A stretch of 64,000 nt of DNA, taken from contig NW_006920876.1 in NCBI RefSeq assembly GCF_000417875.1, positions 246,683-310,682 of the forward strand. Direction: 5' to 3'. The translations under genes were made by a program, and so were the position numbers. The notes under the pieces were generated by a model, which worked only from the letters and a program-made list of their open reading frames with translations, did not search any database and was not told where the DNA came from. This stretch comes from Pseudozyma flocculosa PF-1 (lineage: Eukaryota; Basidiomycota; Ustilaginomycetes; Ustilaginales; Ustilaginaceae). This document shows, piece after piece, positions 22,932 through 34,600 of this stretch. Numbering within the stretch: the stretch's first letter is position 1; every line of letters starts with the position of its first letter.

Positions 22932-24758
22932 TCAACAGACGAAGCCGGCCTTGTTGAGCCTCTGGCATACCTCCTCGAGCGTGCCCGCCGTCCTGGCAAT
23001 CTGACGGTCCCAGCGCTTTGTGTACTTGTTCTCTCCCTCTGCCATGGCCGACGAGGCGCCAAATGCCCCCTCTGGACCGCCGGCAGAGTCGCCGACCTCG
23101 GCGGCAGACTGGGCTTCGGGTGCGCCGCTCGTCGCGCCCGCCAGTCCGCCCGCGATGGTTCCCGCCTCGCCACGTCGGTCCTGGTCGACAAAGTAGAGCA
23201 CCCCACCCGATCCACCCACGCTCGCGCTCGCGCTCGCGCCGCCCGGTCGACCCTCTTCGACGAGATCGCCCACCTGGTCGATCCACGCCTTGAGCCTTCC
23301 CTGCTGGATCATCCTGCGTGCCGTCTCCTCGGCCCCTGCTGAGCTCAGATCGAGCAGCGCGCCAAGGCCGTGCAGCGTGATGTTGTCGTAGAGTCGCGAG
23401 GCGCTGAGCAGGTTGTGCTCGATCATGGCGCGATCCAGCACCGTGCTCGGTGCATGACGGGTCGAGGCCGGTCGGCTCGATGAGGTCGACGTGCCTGCCA
23501 TGTCGGTGTCGCCCGACGCCGAGGCCGAGACGGTGGCGGAAGCGGAGGCGTCGGCGGCGGCGGCGGGCGCGCGTGTCGGTGCGAGCTTGGCCACCTGGTG
23601 CGGAGCGAGGAGTTTCTCAAACGCCTGGATCTCGTGGGGACGAATGATGTGGTCCAGGAACACCTTGCTGAGGATCGTGTACTGCGGCAGCGATTGGGTG
23701 CGTTCGTCGCGGATCAGCGTCGCCAGCGTTCGCGCACGCTGCGGACCGGCGGGGGAGAGAATTGATGCCGTGACGGCGGCCGAGCTGCGAGGACGGAGTG
23801 AGGGAGGAACAAGTGCAGACGCAAAGGTCGGTCAGGATCTCTTCGCTTGCGAGTGCGACCTGTCCCAGGGTGATCCGCCCCATGGCACTCACAGCATCAT
23901 GTTGCGATCGACCTCATCGATCTCGGCGATGTAGCTGAGCTCGTGGTATCTGACCGCCGCCTCTGCAAACCTCCTCTGAGCATCGTAGATCCTGGCCTGG
24001 CACAGCTTGAACTGCAGGCCAAGCACTTTGGGATCCTCGAGCTCCGATTCCGCCTTGGCCTCTGACGAGGCGGCTGCAGCGGAGGTATCGGCGGACGAGG
24101 CGAAGGACGAGGTGAGGATGGCGCCGGGCACATTGTGGATGACGAGGCTGGCGCGCTTGAGGAAGACGTCGGCGCCGACGGGGTCGTCCCCCTCGAGCAA
24201 GAGGCGGACGATGCGCATGTAGACGCTGAGCTTGTAGTGGTCCGAGACGCTGCGGTGCCCCGAGTCGAGCGGGATGGCCTGGAGGACGCGGGCGGCCTCG
24301 ATCCAGTCCTCTTCGGCCTCGAGCAGGCTCGAGAGCTGGGAGCGGAGGACGGAGGCCTGCTCCTCGAAGCTCAGCACGCGCGGCTGTAGCTTGTCGAGGG
24401 CGTCTTCGAGGATGCGCCTGCGTACGTCGGGTTCTGCGATGGCGGGAAGGGAACCATCGTTCATTTCCGACTCTGCGCCGCTGGACTTGTGAAGCTGTGC
24501 TGCGCTGGCGATTTCGTGCGCAAAGAGGGTCAGGGCCTGTCGTCCGACGACGAGGCCGCCGCCGGTCGAGTTCTGGTCGCTGAAGACGGCATTCTGGAGA
24601 TATGCAGCGGTGATCTGGACGAGCTGGTCGGCATCGAGCTCCGAGCTAGGTTTGGCCAGGGCTTCGCCCAGAAGGGTTCGGTAGGAGGGGGCCCTTGTGG
24701 CGTTTGGCTGGGACGCGATGCTGGCGAGGCGATTTGTGAAGTGACTCAGGTGGCTCAT
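22932..24758 (-). CDS. CSN4: COP9 signalosome subunit 4
   Basis: Two exons (24758-23893, 23784-22932) encode 572 residues. The N-terminal part is a helical-repeat (TPR-like) array with family segments such as SFEEQASVLR and LLEAEEDWIEAARVL. The PCI winged-helix region follows the intron (DERTQSLPQYTILSKVF, RPHEIQAFEKLL, then MIEHNLLSASRLYDNIT). The C-terminal helix is interrupted by Gly/Ala/Ser-rich inserts, which makes the protein longer than the usual ~400 residues. In the family the subunit is part of the COP9 signalosome, which removes NEDD8 from cullins and so controls SCF ubiquitin ligases. The Rpn5 proteasome lid subunit is the nearest alternative, but the N-terminal segments fit CSN4 better. 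Confidence 0.9.
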
Positions 24759-25293
24759 GGCGAGAGAAGAGCAGTGTCGAGGATGCGGCTAGCAAAGCGA
24801 CGTCGAATGACCAGCTGGGGGAAAGGAGCGATGGTGGTGGTGACGAGGAGAAGCGACAGGGGAAGGAGCTGCGGGTGATCCGACAAGAAGCTTGAGAAGA
24901 GCTCAGCTTGGCCTCGCTTGCCTTGAGGGTGCCCGGCCTCAGCCCTTGCCTGGCCTGGCCAGGCAAAGCCGTTTATGTGGAGTTGAGGGCAGCCAGCAGC
25001 GTCAGGCCGGCGGGCGGGGATGCTGACGCTGGCCTGGCCTGGTCTGGCTGGCCGGGCTGAGGGTGGCTGCGCTTGGGCCAGGCTCACCAACCTCGGAAGT
25101 CGGGAAATCAAGATTGCCAGTAGCGGGGAAGCGAGGAGCCAGGCCAGCCAGACAGGGTCCCCTCGGCCAGGTCCCCCGGCTCGTGCTGCTCTGCCCTGCT
25201 TGGTCCCTTGGTTCCCGCGCGACGCTACATTTCGATACCACCGCCGCCCCGACACACATCGACTCACATGCTCTCGTAGACTGTCGCATCGTC
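24759..25293. promoter_or_regulatory. divergent promoter region, CSN4 and EAF-like genes
   Basis: 535 bp separate the two start codons. The middle (about 24905-25200) is again rich in GGCCTGGCC, CCAGGCC and TGGCTGGCC words. No gene is seen. Confidence 0.5.
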
Positions 25294-27492
25294 ATGCAGC
25301 CCATAGCCATTGGAGAGAGCCTGGGCGGGCTGCTGCGCCAGATTGCCAGCAACAACACCAGCCCGCTCAATGAGCCGGCCCCCCACCTCCCCTCCCTCTT
25401 CTCGCTCCGTTACAACTTCAAGCCCGAGAGCGTCGCAGACAGCACCCGGGGCATCCTTCACCACCCGTCCCGCAACCCGGCTTCAGACTGGCAACTCGAG
25501 CTCGACGCTGCGTCTTCGACGTCGGCCAGCGCGCCCGCTACCGCGCCATCCTCGCAATCCCAGGACTCGGCGACCTCCAACAGCAGGGCGGCACACGTCT
25601 TCACCGGATCTCAGCATGCCGCCAAGGGGCTCGACTGCGTGCTGGTGTGGGATGCTGAAAGGAAGACGTACGTCCTGGACCGCATCGCCTCGACCTTCAA
25701 TCTCAAATTAGAACGCTCGAGGACCAGCTTGAGCGATCCGGCCTTCGACGCCCTGTCCGGCACCGGACCGTCTCGAAAGCAGAAGCGCCGCCGGACCGAC
25801 ATGCAGCAAGCCGAGGGGATCGCATCAGCTTTCAGCAGAGCCCACGATCGTAAGGCCGAATCTGCGGTGCAGAGGGCGTCTTCGCGCCTTTCGTCGGTCA
25901 CCCGCAGCGCCGTGACGCCCTCGTCGTCTTCCCGCGATGCTTCACCCATGTCTTCAGCCTCCAGAGGGCGGACGAGCCTGGGCCAAAGTACGCGCTTGAC
26001 GGCGGCCTTGCCGCGACGCTCCGGTAACGGCAGCACCGCCTCTCGTATGCCCGTCGGCATCGAAGTCGAAGAGTTCATCGACAGCCCTCCTTCCCCGCTG
26101 TCTCAGGCAACGGCGTCAGCATCGACTTCACGACGAGATCAACCCGAACCCCCTCGGATGTTGCCCGACCTTGAATCCAGGCCAGTCTCGAAAGTCAAGT
26201 CCAGAGGATTGGATCGGCATAGTGCCGAAGCTCGACAAGCTGCCGAAGCGGACGAGTCCCGTCGAGGTCGGCGGATCCAGCCCGACGCTGCGGAACCGGC
26301 CGAAACATCACAGACAGAGCCCCAGGCTCGATCCGGCCTGCTGCGCCAAGACAGTACCGACGCGCGACACCCGGCGACGCGGGAGGGACAACAGCACAAC
26401 GGCCGTCTACCTTCCCCAACGCCAGCCATCGAAGATGTTGGATTGGCAGTCGACGAGACTGTTCCAGGAAAGGAGGAAGAGGCGGCCGACCTGGATGACG
26501 AAGACGACCTGGCCCACGCACTTGAACTCGAGCTCGGCAATCTGTCGGAAGACGAGCCACAGAGGTCACCGACGTCGACCTCATCGCCGCAGCCACAGCC
26601 GCCGTCGGCAACGTCCAGGAAAGAAATCCTAGACACCAGCATCGACAAGGCGGCCAATAGGTTCACCCCAGAGGCCATAGCAGCCTCGACCACAGCAAGC
26701 CCCAACGTGGCTCGATTCCGGCTGAAGCGCAACCCAGTATCGAGGGGCGTGTCCGAGGACAGCCTGCAAGCTGGGGGTTCGACGCCTCTTCCGGTCACGC
26801 CTGCGCTGCATACGCCGTCAGGGGATTTGACAGCCTCGCCCGCTTTCAGCAGTCGCAGTCGAGGTGGCCACAGCGTCGCGCCGCTCGACGGCGCCACTTT
26901 TGCCCGGAGCGACATCGATAGTCCCATGGGCCTCGGCCTTCAGACGCTTGGGCATGCCGCCACGCCTGCTGGCTCACCCCGCATCGCAGAGGTACGAGAC
27001 GCCGCTGCGGCGCGCGCCTCAACTCCACCTCCTACGACAGCGCAAACGCTGGAGGAGCCCATCGCGGTCGATTGGAAGCCCAAGCATGCCGATGATGCCA
27101 GGGGAGCGTCGGCGTCGTACGGCGCTGGGCACGAAGACTCGGTCGATGACGAGGACGAGGACGACGAAGACGAAGAAGAGGGGGCAGAGGAGGAGGACGA
27201 TGATGACGACGACGGCTTGGACGACTTTGCGGCCGAGCTCGACCTGACGCTGGCGGACAACGATGCGGGCGCACCGCCGAGCGACGAAGCTGTGCCGGTC
27301 GAGGAAGCCCCTGCCGCCACCGATACCGCCACAAGCGCAAGAAGAGCCTCGAGGGTTGCACCGACTGGTACGACGAGGCAGCCACTTCGCCTGGCAGCTC
27401 CTGCCTCGTCGGACAGGTCGGGCGGTAGGAGGAAGGTCTACGGCCTGGGAGGCCCAAGGGAAGAGGAGGACGACCTCGAGGACAGCGACTAA
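25294..27492 (+). CDS. ELL-associated factor (EAF) family transcription elongation protein
   Basis: A single exon encodes 732 residues from ATG 25294. Residues about 25-150 match the EAF N-terminal domain: FSLRYNFKPESV near the start, a central strand region with FTGSQHAAKGLDCVLVWD, and TYVLDRIASTFNLKLERSR at its end. Beyond this the protein is disordered, Ser/Pro/Arg-rich, with a strongly acidic Asp/Glu run near residues 610-655 and a short basic and acidic tail ending in DLEDSD. In animals and fission yeast EAF proteins bind ELL and stimulate Pol II elongation in the nucleus, and the acidic C-terminus often acts as a transactivation segment. The long linker is much larger than in metazoan EAF1/2. 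An in-frame upstream extension exists but has no conserved content, so the ATG matching the domain was chosen. Confidence 0.85.
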   Translation: MQPIAIGESLGGLLRQIASNNTSPLNEPAPHLPSLFSLRYNFKPESVADSTRGILHHPSRNPASDWQLELDAASSTSASAPATAPSSQSQDSATSNSRAAHVFTGSQHAAKGLDCVLVWDAERKTYVLDRIASTFNLKLERSRTSLSDPAFDALSGTGPSRKQKRRRTDMQQAEGIASAFSRAHDRKAESAVQRASSRLSSVTRSAVTPSSSSRDASPMSSASRGRTSLGQSTRLTAALPRRSGNGSTASRMPVGIEVEEFIDSPPSPLSQATASASTSRRDQPEPPRMLPDLESRPVSKVKSRGLDRHSAEARQAAEADESRRGRRIQPDAAEPAETSQTEPQARSGLLRQDSTDARHPATREGQQHNGRLPSPTPAIEDVGLAVDETVPGKEEEAADLDDEDDLAHALELELGNLSEDEPQRSPTSTSSPQPQPPSATSRKEILDTSIDKAANRFTPEAIAASTTASPNVARFRLKRNPVSRGVSEDSLQAGGSTPLPVTPALHTPSGDLTASPAFSSRSRGGHSVAPLDGATFARSDIDSPMGLGLQTLGHAATPAGSPRIAEVRDAAAARASTPPPTTAQTLEEPIAVDWKPKHADDARGASASYGAGHEDSVDDEDEDDEDEEEGAEEEDDDDDDGLDDFAAELDLTLADNDAGAPPSDEAVPVEEAPAATDTATSARRASRVAPTGTTRQPLRLAAPASSDRSGGRRKVYGLGGPREEEDDLEDSD

Positions 27493-28348
27493 GCTGTGGA
27501 TCAAGTCGCCCGGTGGCTTCGGTTCCCGCATCGTGTCATGGCCCAGCGGGGCTTTGCCCGCGCCTCTGAAGCTTGGACACAGGCCCGGAAGGAGGCTCCG
27601 AGACTATTGCGTTGCTGCATGGGCCCCCGCGCTTCCTCGCAGCTCGAACGTACTCGATCCGCAGCTCGAACGTACTCCATCTGGGGAAACGCAAAGAGCC
27701 GGGCAGGAGCTTGCGCTTGAGCTCGATCAAGTGACGTAAAACGTCCGGCTGCCCCCGGCCAAAACCACGTACGGCGTAAGAGAACGCACAAATATCGCGG
27801 CGAATATCAGCCACATCACGATGTCTCCTCGTAGCATGTTGACATGGAGTGAGGTGCTGCGGCTCTGCTGTAATTCACGATGAATGAGGTCGCGGCCCGA
27901 TGTGCTGCATGCTACGTAGCGGCGCCCGGGCCGCCTTGCCGTAATATCGACGTGGCAGTGGCGAACTGGCGGGCGCCGCCATCCGCGCTCCCTGATGTGT
28001 CCCCGCCGCCGGTCTACCACGTTGACCGGTTGGAGTGGGCCGTGTCTGCTATCCTTCAGGAAGCAAGCTGGGGAGCAGAGGTACCTCCAGCACTGATCGC
28101 GGCCGGGCCGTCGAAAGCTATAAAACCGCCTTGTCGTGAGCCTCGACTCGACCTCGATCTCCCATCACACACCGACACGAATCCCATCGAAACTTTCCCT
28201 TCCATCTTACGAGGCCCCCTGGCAAGAGACTAGACCACCCCATAACACCAAGGAAAGTGAGTTGGGAGATACGGGGCCATGGTATCGCGAGGCTCGTTCC
28301 TTTGATGAATCTGTCGCGAATATGAAGAGCTGATCGATCGCGAATACG
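27493..28348. other. intergenic region before the small secreted protein gene
   Basis: No gene is seen. It contains an imperfect direct repeat of CGCAGCTCGAACGTACTC-like sequence near 27640-27680 and the TATA box listed at 28119. Confidence 0.5.
28119..28125 (+). promoter_or_regulatory. TATA box upstream of small secreted protein gene
   Basis: A perfect TATAAAA lies 224 bp before the ATG at 28349. In this GC-rich DNA such an element stands out and fits a regulated gene. A long leader or a 5' UTR intron would explain the distance. Confidence 0.5.
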
Positions 28349-28642
28349 ATGCGTTCGCCGTTCAGAATGTACTCCACCTTCAAGTCGTCGATCCTCCTCG
28401 CGGCCTTCGCCGCCGTCGTAGCCATGACGGTCCTGCCCGGCGCTCAAGCCGCAACCACCTACACGTACCACGGCAACACGGCAGCATGGTGCCGCTTCGT
28501 CGACAATGGCTCGCGAGCCTTTGAGGGCTGCGTCCAGACAGGCTCGGGAACGTCGGGCAGCGATTTCTGGCAGGAGTACTCTTGCGACTTCGACGTGTGC
28601 CAGGCTTGCGCTGCCAACGGCGGCACGCCCGGCAACTGCTGA
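28349..28642 (+). CDS. small secreted cysteine-rich protein
   Basis: 97 residues in one exon. A signal peptide is clear: basic start, hydrophobic core about 16-30, cleavage after GAQA (about residue 34); translation may begin at Met7 instead. The mature ~63-residue protein has six cysteines spaced C-x12-C-x17-C-x4-C-x2-C-x9-C and ends on the last one. It has no domain I recognise, and length, secretion and cysteines make it effector-like, possibly a surface protein or a small defence-type peptide. The cysteine layout parallels the candidate at 160-528. It sits alone at the edge of an 8.5-kb gene-poor region. Secretion is strongly supported by sequence; function is unknown. Confidence 0.8.
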   Translation: MRSPFRMYSTFKSSILLAAFAAVVAMTVLPGAQAATTYTYHGNTAAWCRFVDNGSRAFEGCVQTGSGTSGSDFWQEYSCDFDVCQACAANGGTPGNC

Positions 28643-31600
28643 TGGACGCGACTGGATCGCAATCGGGATGCTGATCGGAGCGACGAGCCGGCGCTGTGGG
28701 CCAGGCAAATCCAGTCCTGTAGCTACTCTGAACGAGCCGACGCCTCGGCTGCGCTTGGACAGGAGGATGGGTTGGCGAGCACATGCGATGGCTCATAGAT
28801 CCGCCTTTTGTGAGGCTTTGAACTTCGTATGTGTCCACACACAAGCAGCAGGTGGCATCGACCGAGCATCACGTAGTCCTGTCCTCGGCGTTGGCAAGGA
28901 TTCAAGGCATCGGGCGCACGAGTGTCCGTGCCGTTTTAGCATGAGTTGAAGTGGCGCACGTACGTTTGGTCGCGTCAACCCAGGTTCCTCGCACGCATGA
29001 GCCGCTTCGGATGCACCCATGTCGACCTAGTCGCGGTATGGTGTCCCTCGCCATTTCCTGGCTCGGACTCCGGAGCGGATATTTTCGCCGCACTCCGCCG
29101 CTCTCTGACTTGAGCTAGGCAGGGATGCGCAATTGTCAATCAACCAGCAGGGCGACAACAACAATGGCGTACGGCCAAACGGGGAAGCCGTGTGACAACA
29201 ATGAAGACGCCGGGTGTGGGTACATGCCGCCATACGGTCCATGTGTGCGTACGTAAGACGGCTGGGGAGGCCCGCCGTTGGTGGCGGTGGCGAGAGTTCG
29301 ACAAGCACGAGAGAGAGAAGGGATGGAGATGCCAGCGTGCATCGTGTGCAGCGAGCCACCGCGTACTGTACACCCTGCGCAGCACTCCGGCTGCAGCTCC
29401 CTGTGCCGGTCCCTTGGATTCGGCGGCTCCGTTCGTCAGTTCTGAACCGCACATGCGGTTCGCACGCAGGGCGAGGCAGGCGTCCCTGTCGCGGGAGAGA
29501 CTAGACTGAGACGGCGCAGCGACGTCTCGAAGAGTGGCCACGGTACGGTGGGTAGGTGTTCGATTGGTGGCAGGCAGGCGGGCAGTCAGGCAGACAGGAT
29601 GTCGGCGGTGCCACGCAGGGAACCCGACAGGCAGACGGCGGCTACTTTTCACCCTGCATCAATCCGATCTTCTTAGTGGCGCCGCTGCGCGTCTAGCCTA
29701 GACACCCCCCGCCACCAACCCATGCCAGCCTAGCCTCGACCTTTGCTCGCGTGCTCAGAGGAAGCGACCCGGACGCGGCTCGATTTGAGTGTTTCCGGGT
29801 GTCGCCATCCATCCACCCGCCAGGGGCCCGTTCCTCTCTGGACCCTACCTGCTGGCCAAGCGAGACCGAGAGACCCGTGGTGGCAGCAAGCAACGATGTT
29901 GCCAGGCGACGGCGATGGTGATAGATTGGACGGGAGTTGAAAAATTCGGCGACGACGAGGGCAGAGGCGAAGGCGTGGGCGACAACGACAAAGAGGGTTG
30001 GATGTTAGACGTGTCGTCCAGCGGGCGGACGGAATGGAGGCGGCGACGACAAATGGACGGGACCAGACGGAGCGGCCGTGCCAAGGTCGAGGCGAAAGTA
30101 CGTCGCTGCAAGAAGGGGCTTGCAGGTGGCTCCAGATCTCGACGCCTCTTTTTCTTTGCAGTCCGCGCGTGCTTGCCCTGGCCCGTTGCGGCTTTCCGCC
30201 AGCGTCTCTGCCGTTTTCGATTAAACAGCCCCCGCCCTCCCTCTCTCTCGCCCTCTTGGCTCTGCTGCCGCCTCTGTACGCCGGCTTACTGTCACCCTAG
30301 CACGATCCACGCCGAATGTGGGCGCCATCCTCGATGAGTCGACAAAAAAAAATGCATGCCGGGGAGATGATATCGCAGCGCCAACCGCCGACTGCCTTCG
30401 ACGCAAGTTCTGTTCATCGGCTTTCCTCGAAACCGTCGTCTTTGAGAAGGGGCTGCTTGCTTGCTGGCGTGCTTGTTCGTGCGGCCACGCGAGAGGCGGA
30501 GATCGCTAATCGGCCCTCGGTTGACAGCCAGTCAGGCAAGCACGCCCCAAACTCCGCCCAGCGTGGCCCTCGATCTGCGCTTGCCACGCTGCCCGCCCCG
30601 CTCGGCCGCTCGCTTTGGCGCCGGGCTTCGAGAAGCCCCTCGCCTGCCCTGCCGGCCTTCGAGTCCCGTTGTGACTTTTTGCAAAGAATAAAAGAATAGA
30701 GGAGCGCCACGGCAGTCGGCCAACGACGGACGTCAACCTTGGCCGATCGGAGCTTTGATCGCCTTCCCTGATCTTCGAGGACAATGGCGTGCTGGCAGCC
30801 CCGATGCCGGGCGGACGGGAGAACGATGCAGGAAGCCACTTTATCTCGTTTCGCCCTCGCTGTCTGGTCGCCCCGCCTTGGCGGCTTTTGATTCCGCCAT
30901 CCCCGCGCGAGGGTGGAGCGTAGAGTGCGCGAGCCAAGGCCAGCACCGAGCGGCCCCTCATCGGCCCGTCTGTTTCAGCCGTTGCGCTACATACAGGGCC
31001 CCACCGTCCGCGTTCTCCAGTCCGCAGCGGTCGTACAGGCCATCGGATCGAAGCCATAGACGGAAACGATGCGCGAAAGCGTCAATTCTACTTCGGCTTA
31101 GACCTGGCCTGGACGACGGCGATAGACGTACATAGCGAGAGCAGGGGGTCTTCGCTCGCTTCCTTGTCCCGCTGCAAACAATGGAACGCAGCCATCCTCG
31201 CCAGAGAAGTGCCAGCACCCGAGCAGTCTACGGCACATCGCCTCCCTCGGCCATGCTTGGCAAAGAGACGAGTTGTAGAACGAATGGCGCTCTGTAGCGT
31301 GTGACCGCAGCACTCACGTCAAGATTCGCAGGCTAACAGACAAAGGAAGAAGTAGCTGCTTTATTGTTACAAAGGTGTGATTTGTTCCGAAGGGGATGGA
31401 TATGTACGTGTGGGCTTGTCGCCTCCCTCTCGGCCTAACAGCTTTGCGCGCTACACGACCCGAACGGGGGACCCCACATGGCGAGCCGTGGCTCCTTAGC
31501 CGATCCGGGTTCCAGGAGTGCAGCGCAGCGTACTGTAACGTGTACGTTCTGTATGCTTGGCCCCCTGGCTGGCCAGAGACCCACTGCATCCCCGCCTGGG

Positions 31601-34600
31601 TATGCGTACGGTCCGTGGGGACCCCCTATGACCGGCCACTGCTCGTACTTGATACTGTACCTACATCGATGCTGTCGCTAGACGGCGACCAGTCGCAGCG
31701 GCGTCGATCATGCGCTACATGTAAGGCCGAGTGTCCGGGTCGCGAGATCCTCTGCAGGGAGCTCCGTTTGCTTGCTCCTGTGCGACATCTAGACTCGAGC
31801 ACGGGGGTCTTGCACAGCACAAAACACGCGGAGAACGGCGCAGTCTCCTCGCATCAAGCGAGCGAAAAGATTGACGGCGAGGCTACGAGTGAGGTGAGTA
31901 GCCTCTGACCCGAGCAATCGTGAGCGTTGAGCCGAACGAGTCGAGTGTGCTTTGCTGTGGATGCCTCTCGAGTTGAGCCTGCTTCTCCCGACACGTCCGC
32001 TGCGCAAGGGGTCGACTGACAGGCGAAGCGAGCCTAAGGCGGGTTTTTCGGGGACAGACGGACCGCTGAAGCTCGACGGGACGACGACATGGACCTCCAG
32101 TAAGCGGTCCGACTCCGGATGCCGATCCCGAGCTAAGCGGGGAGACCAGGCCAGGCCTCCAGGCAACGGCCGAGCAGGCACGGCGCAGGTCTCGGCCATG
32201 GTCTTGACGTTTTGGGTTATGTCGACGATTCCCGGAGCCGCAGCCTCGTTCCGCTGTTGTGCTCACACCAGGATCGGGGTCTCTGTGCTGGAGGAGATCC
32301 ACCCGTGTACGACAGCAGGGACTGTCGTGTCCGCTTGCCGGACTCCGGAAGTCGAGGCTGCTTCCGCTGCGCTCCTGTCTGACCCGCCTACAGCGTACAG
32401 CTCTGTGCAGCCAAAAAAGGTGCGCGGCGCGCGGGTGCGTCGTACGTGGCTGCGTGCGTAGCGTGCGAGCTACAGTATGTACCTAGATGGGCTTGTGCAG
32501 CATCAGAATCCACCACCGGCGCGTTGAGAGGGGGAGGAGGGCAGGTAGTTGCGGCAGCTCATAACGTTCTCTGCACCTTCACAGCCTTTCCCCTTCGCAG
32601 ACCGCTGCGGCGGGTATGTATTGCTGAGCTCGTCCGCTCGCGGCAAGGCCTTGGTTGAGGACGGCGACGCAAGCTGGGTGCACTACTCCGCCTTGCGAGC
32701 GTCGTCCCCGGCGCCGAAGAGGGACCGAGACAGCGCTAACGTGGCTAGGGCAGGCGCTCTATCTTAGCTAAGAGACTAGCACGGGTACAACGTCAATCTC
32801 GGTTGGGCACCAGGCGAACTTCCGCTGCATATTACCAGCCGAGACGCCTCATACCTCACCGGTGCTCCAGCCATCCCTGCAGGCGACGACTGAGAGGCCA
32901 CGACCAGCGACCGGTGCCGTAGCATACTTCTGAGCCCTCGCAGCAGAGAGCAAAGGAGAGAATCTCTCGGGCCGTCAGCGGTTGGATAGACTTTTCGGAG
33001 TCGAGGGACCGCAGCACGAAAAGAGGTCCAGCCCGATGCAAGGGCGATCTACACCACCTCCCATCGCATCTGCCAGGGTCGCCACCAGACTCGAGCTTTG
33101 CCCGTTGCGCTCTCGGTGACCACCAGGGTAGGAGTGTCTCCGTTAGGGTACGGCCGGCGCGAGTCCCCTTTTTGTTTGTTGATCCGACGCCTCCCCCTAC
33201 GTCGGATCTCGAGATTCCGTCAGGAGGAGGCGGGGTCGGTATTTTGCTGCAGTACGAACCCACGCTGAGCCGCACCGGCGCATGGTCGAGCGTCCAGATC
33301 TCGCTGCAGGAGTCGACGCGCCGATGGACAAAGACTCGTCGCAGCCGCTCGTGATGAGGATCGCAGGTCGAGATGCAGGTGTCCCGATGGCAGGTGCTTG
33401 CAGGCTCCCGCTGGGCAGCACCGGCTTTTGCCAGTGCCGCAAGCTTTCTGAGTGGATGCAGAAGCGTTGAGGACGGAGATGGAAGAAGTGGACGGAGGTC
33501 GCAGCAAGCAAGCAAGAGGATCAACGGCGTCCGATGTACGGTCACTTAGCAGCAAGCAAGGAGCAGAGCGCAGCTAGGAATCGCCGTGTCCGCGTGCTCC
33601 AAGGTAGCAGCTGTACCGCAAGGTAGAAGCTGTACCGCAATCGGCTCGACCTGCCTCTATCTTTCAGGTGCAAGAGCAGGCAATGGCCGATTCGGATCGA
33701 CCGAGCACCTTTCGGGATCTCCCCGAAGAGCAGAGGCAGGCAGACGTCCGATGAGGCTGGGCGACGGGGCCGCGCGAGGGCACTCGGCACGCGCCGACCA
33801 ACCGGCCGACGCCCAGCCTGGCCAGCCTCCGCGATCTGGCACATCCAATGGGGAGGCAGCCGATATCTCACCGAGTACATCGGATCGGCCCGCGCGTGGC
33901 TACAGTGCGGAGAGACGGCTCCTCGACTGCAGCGGTGATGGTGGCGGGGGGTCGGCGATGATGATGGCGACGAGGGCCCTCGTTGCTGCATCCGACGGTC
34001 AGCGCCCTGCCGGAAAATTTCCGAGGCTGCTACGCCCGCCAAGGATCGCCATCGGGATGTGGTTTCGATAGCATCAAAGGCCGGGCCGAACCGATAAGTG
34101 GCGGCGCAGCACGTCCTGCTGAAGAGTAGCCTGCGTGCTTCGTTTTCTGGCCTGGCGCGAAGCACAAAAAGGATGGCGGGCAGGAGGCAGGCAGGCAGGA
34201 ACGTACTGTAACGCACGGAGCGGTCCGAGGTCGAGTCGAAGGCGTGCGGTCCAGCGAGGCAGGTCCATGCGATGTGGTGGCATCATGTCAAGCTCACCTG
34301 CTTCGAAGCCTAACGGCGGCAAGGCACCTTGGCTGTCCGGCTACTTTTCCCGCCCGGGCGACCCGTTTCCTTGGAATCAGCTGCAGGCGCCGGCCTGTCT
34401 CATGCACCTCGGGTCGTTGCAGCGAAAAAAGCCAGGAAGGAGGAAGGCCCACCATCGTGCACGAGACCAGATCGACCCGGCCCGCGATCAGGCGGACAGG
34501 CCCGGGACCGGACAGGCAGAGATGGAAGCCTAGCCTTGACGTACGAGGGCGCAGGAGCCTGACTGGCCGGCTGCAACTCGATCTCGGCCGGCGACAACGA

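Noticed and set aside
31440..31530. tRNA-like GATCCGGGTTCC stretch
   Set aside because: It resembles a T-loop but no acceptor stem, D-arm or anticodon arm can be paired around it.
31396..31908. 170-codon plus-strand ORF with scattered cysteines and tryptophans
   Set aside because: No signal peptide, no repeat of the six-cysteine layout, and competing frames cover the same DNA.
32856..33545. 229-codon minus-strand ORF with a hydrophobic N-terminus
   Set aside because: It has a possible signal-like start but no conserved content, and it overlaps frames on the other strand. Not enough evidence to call a gene.
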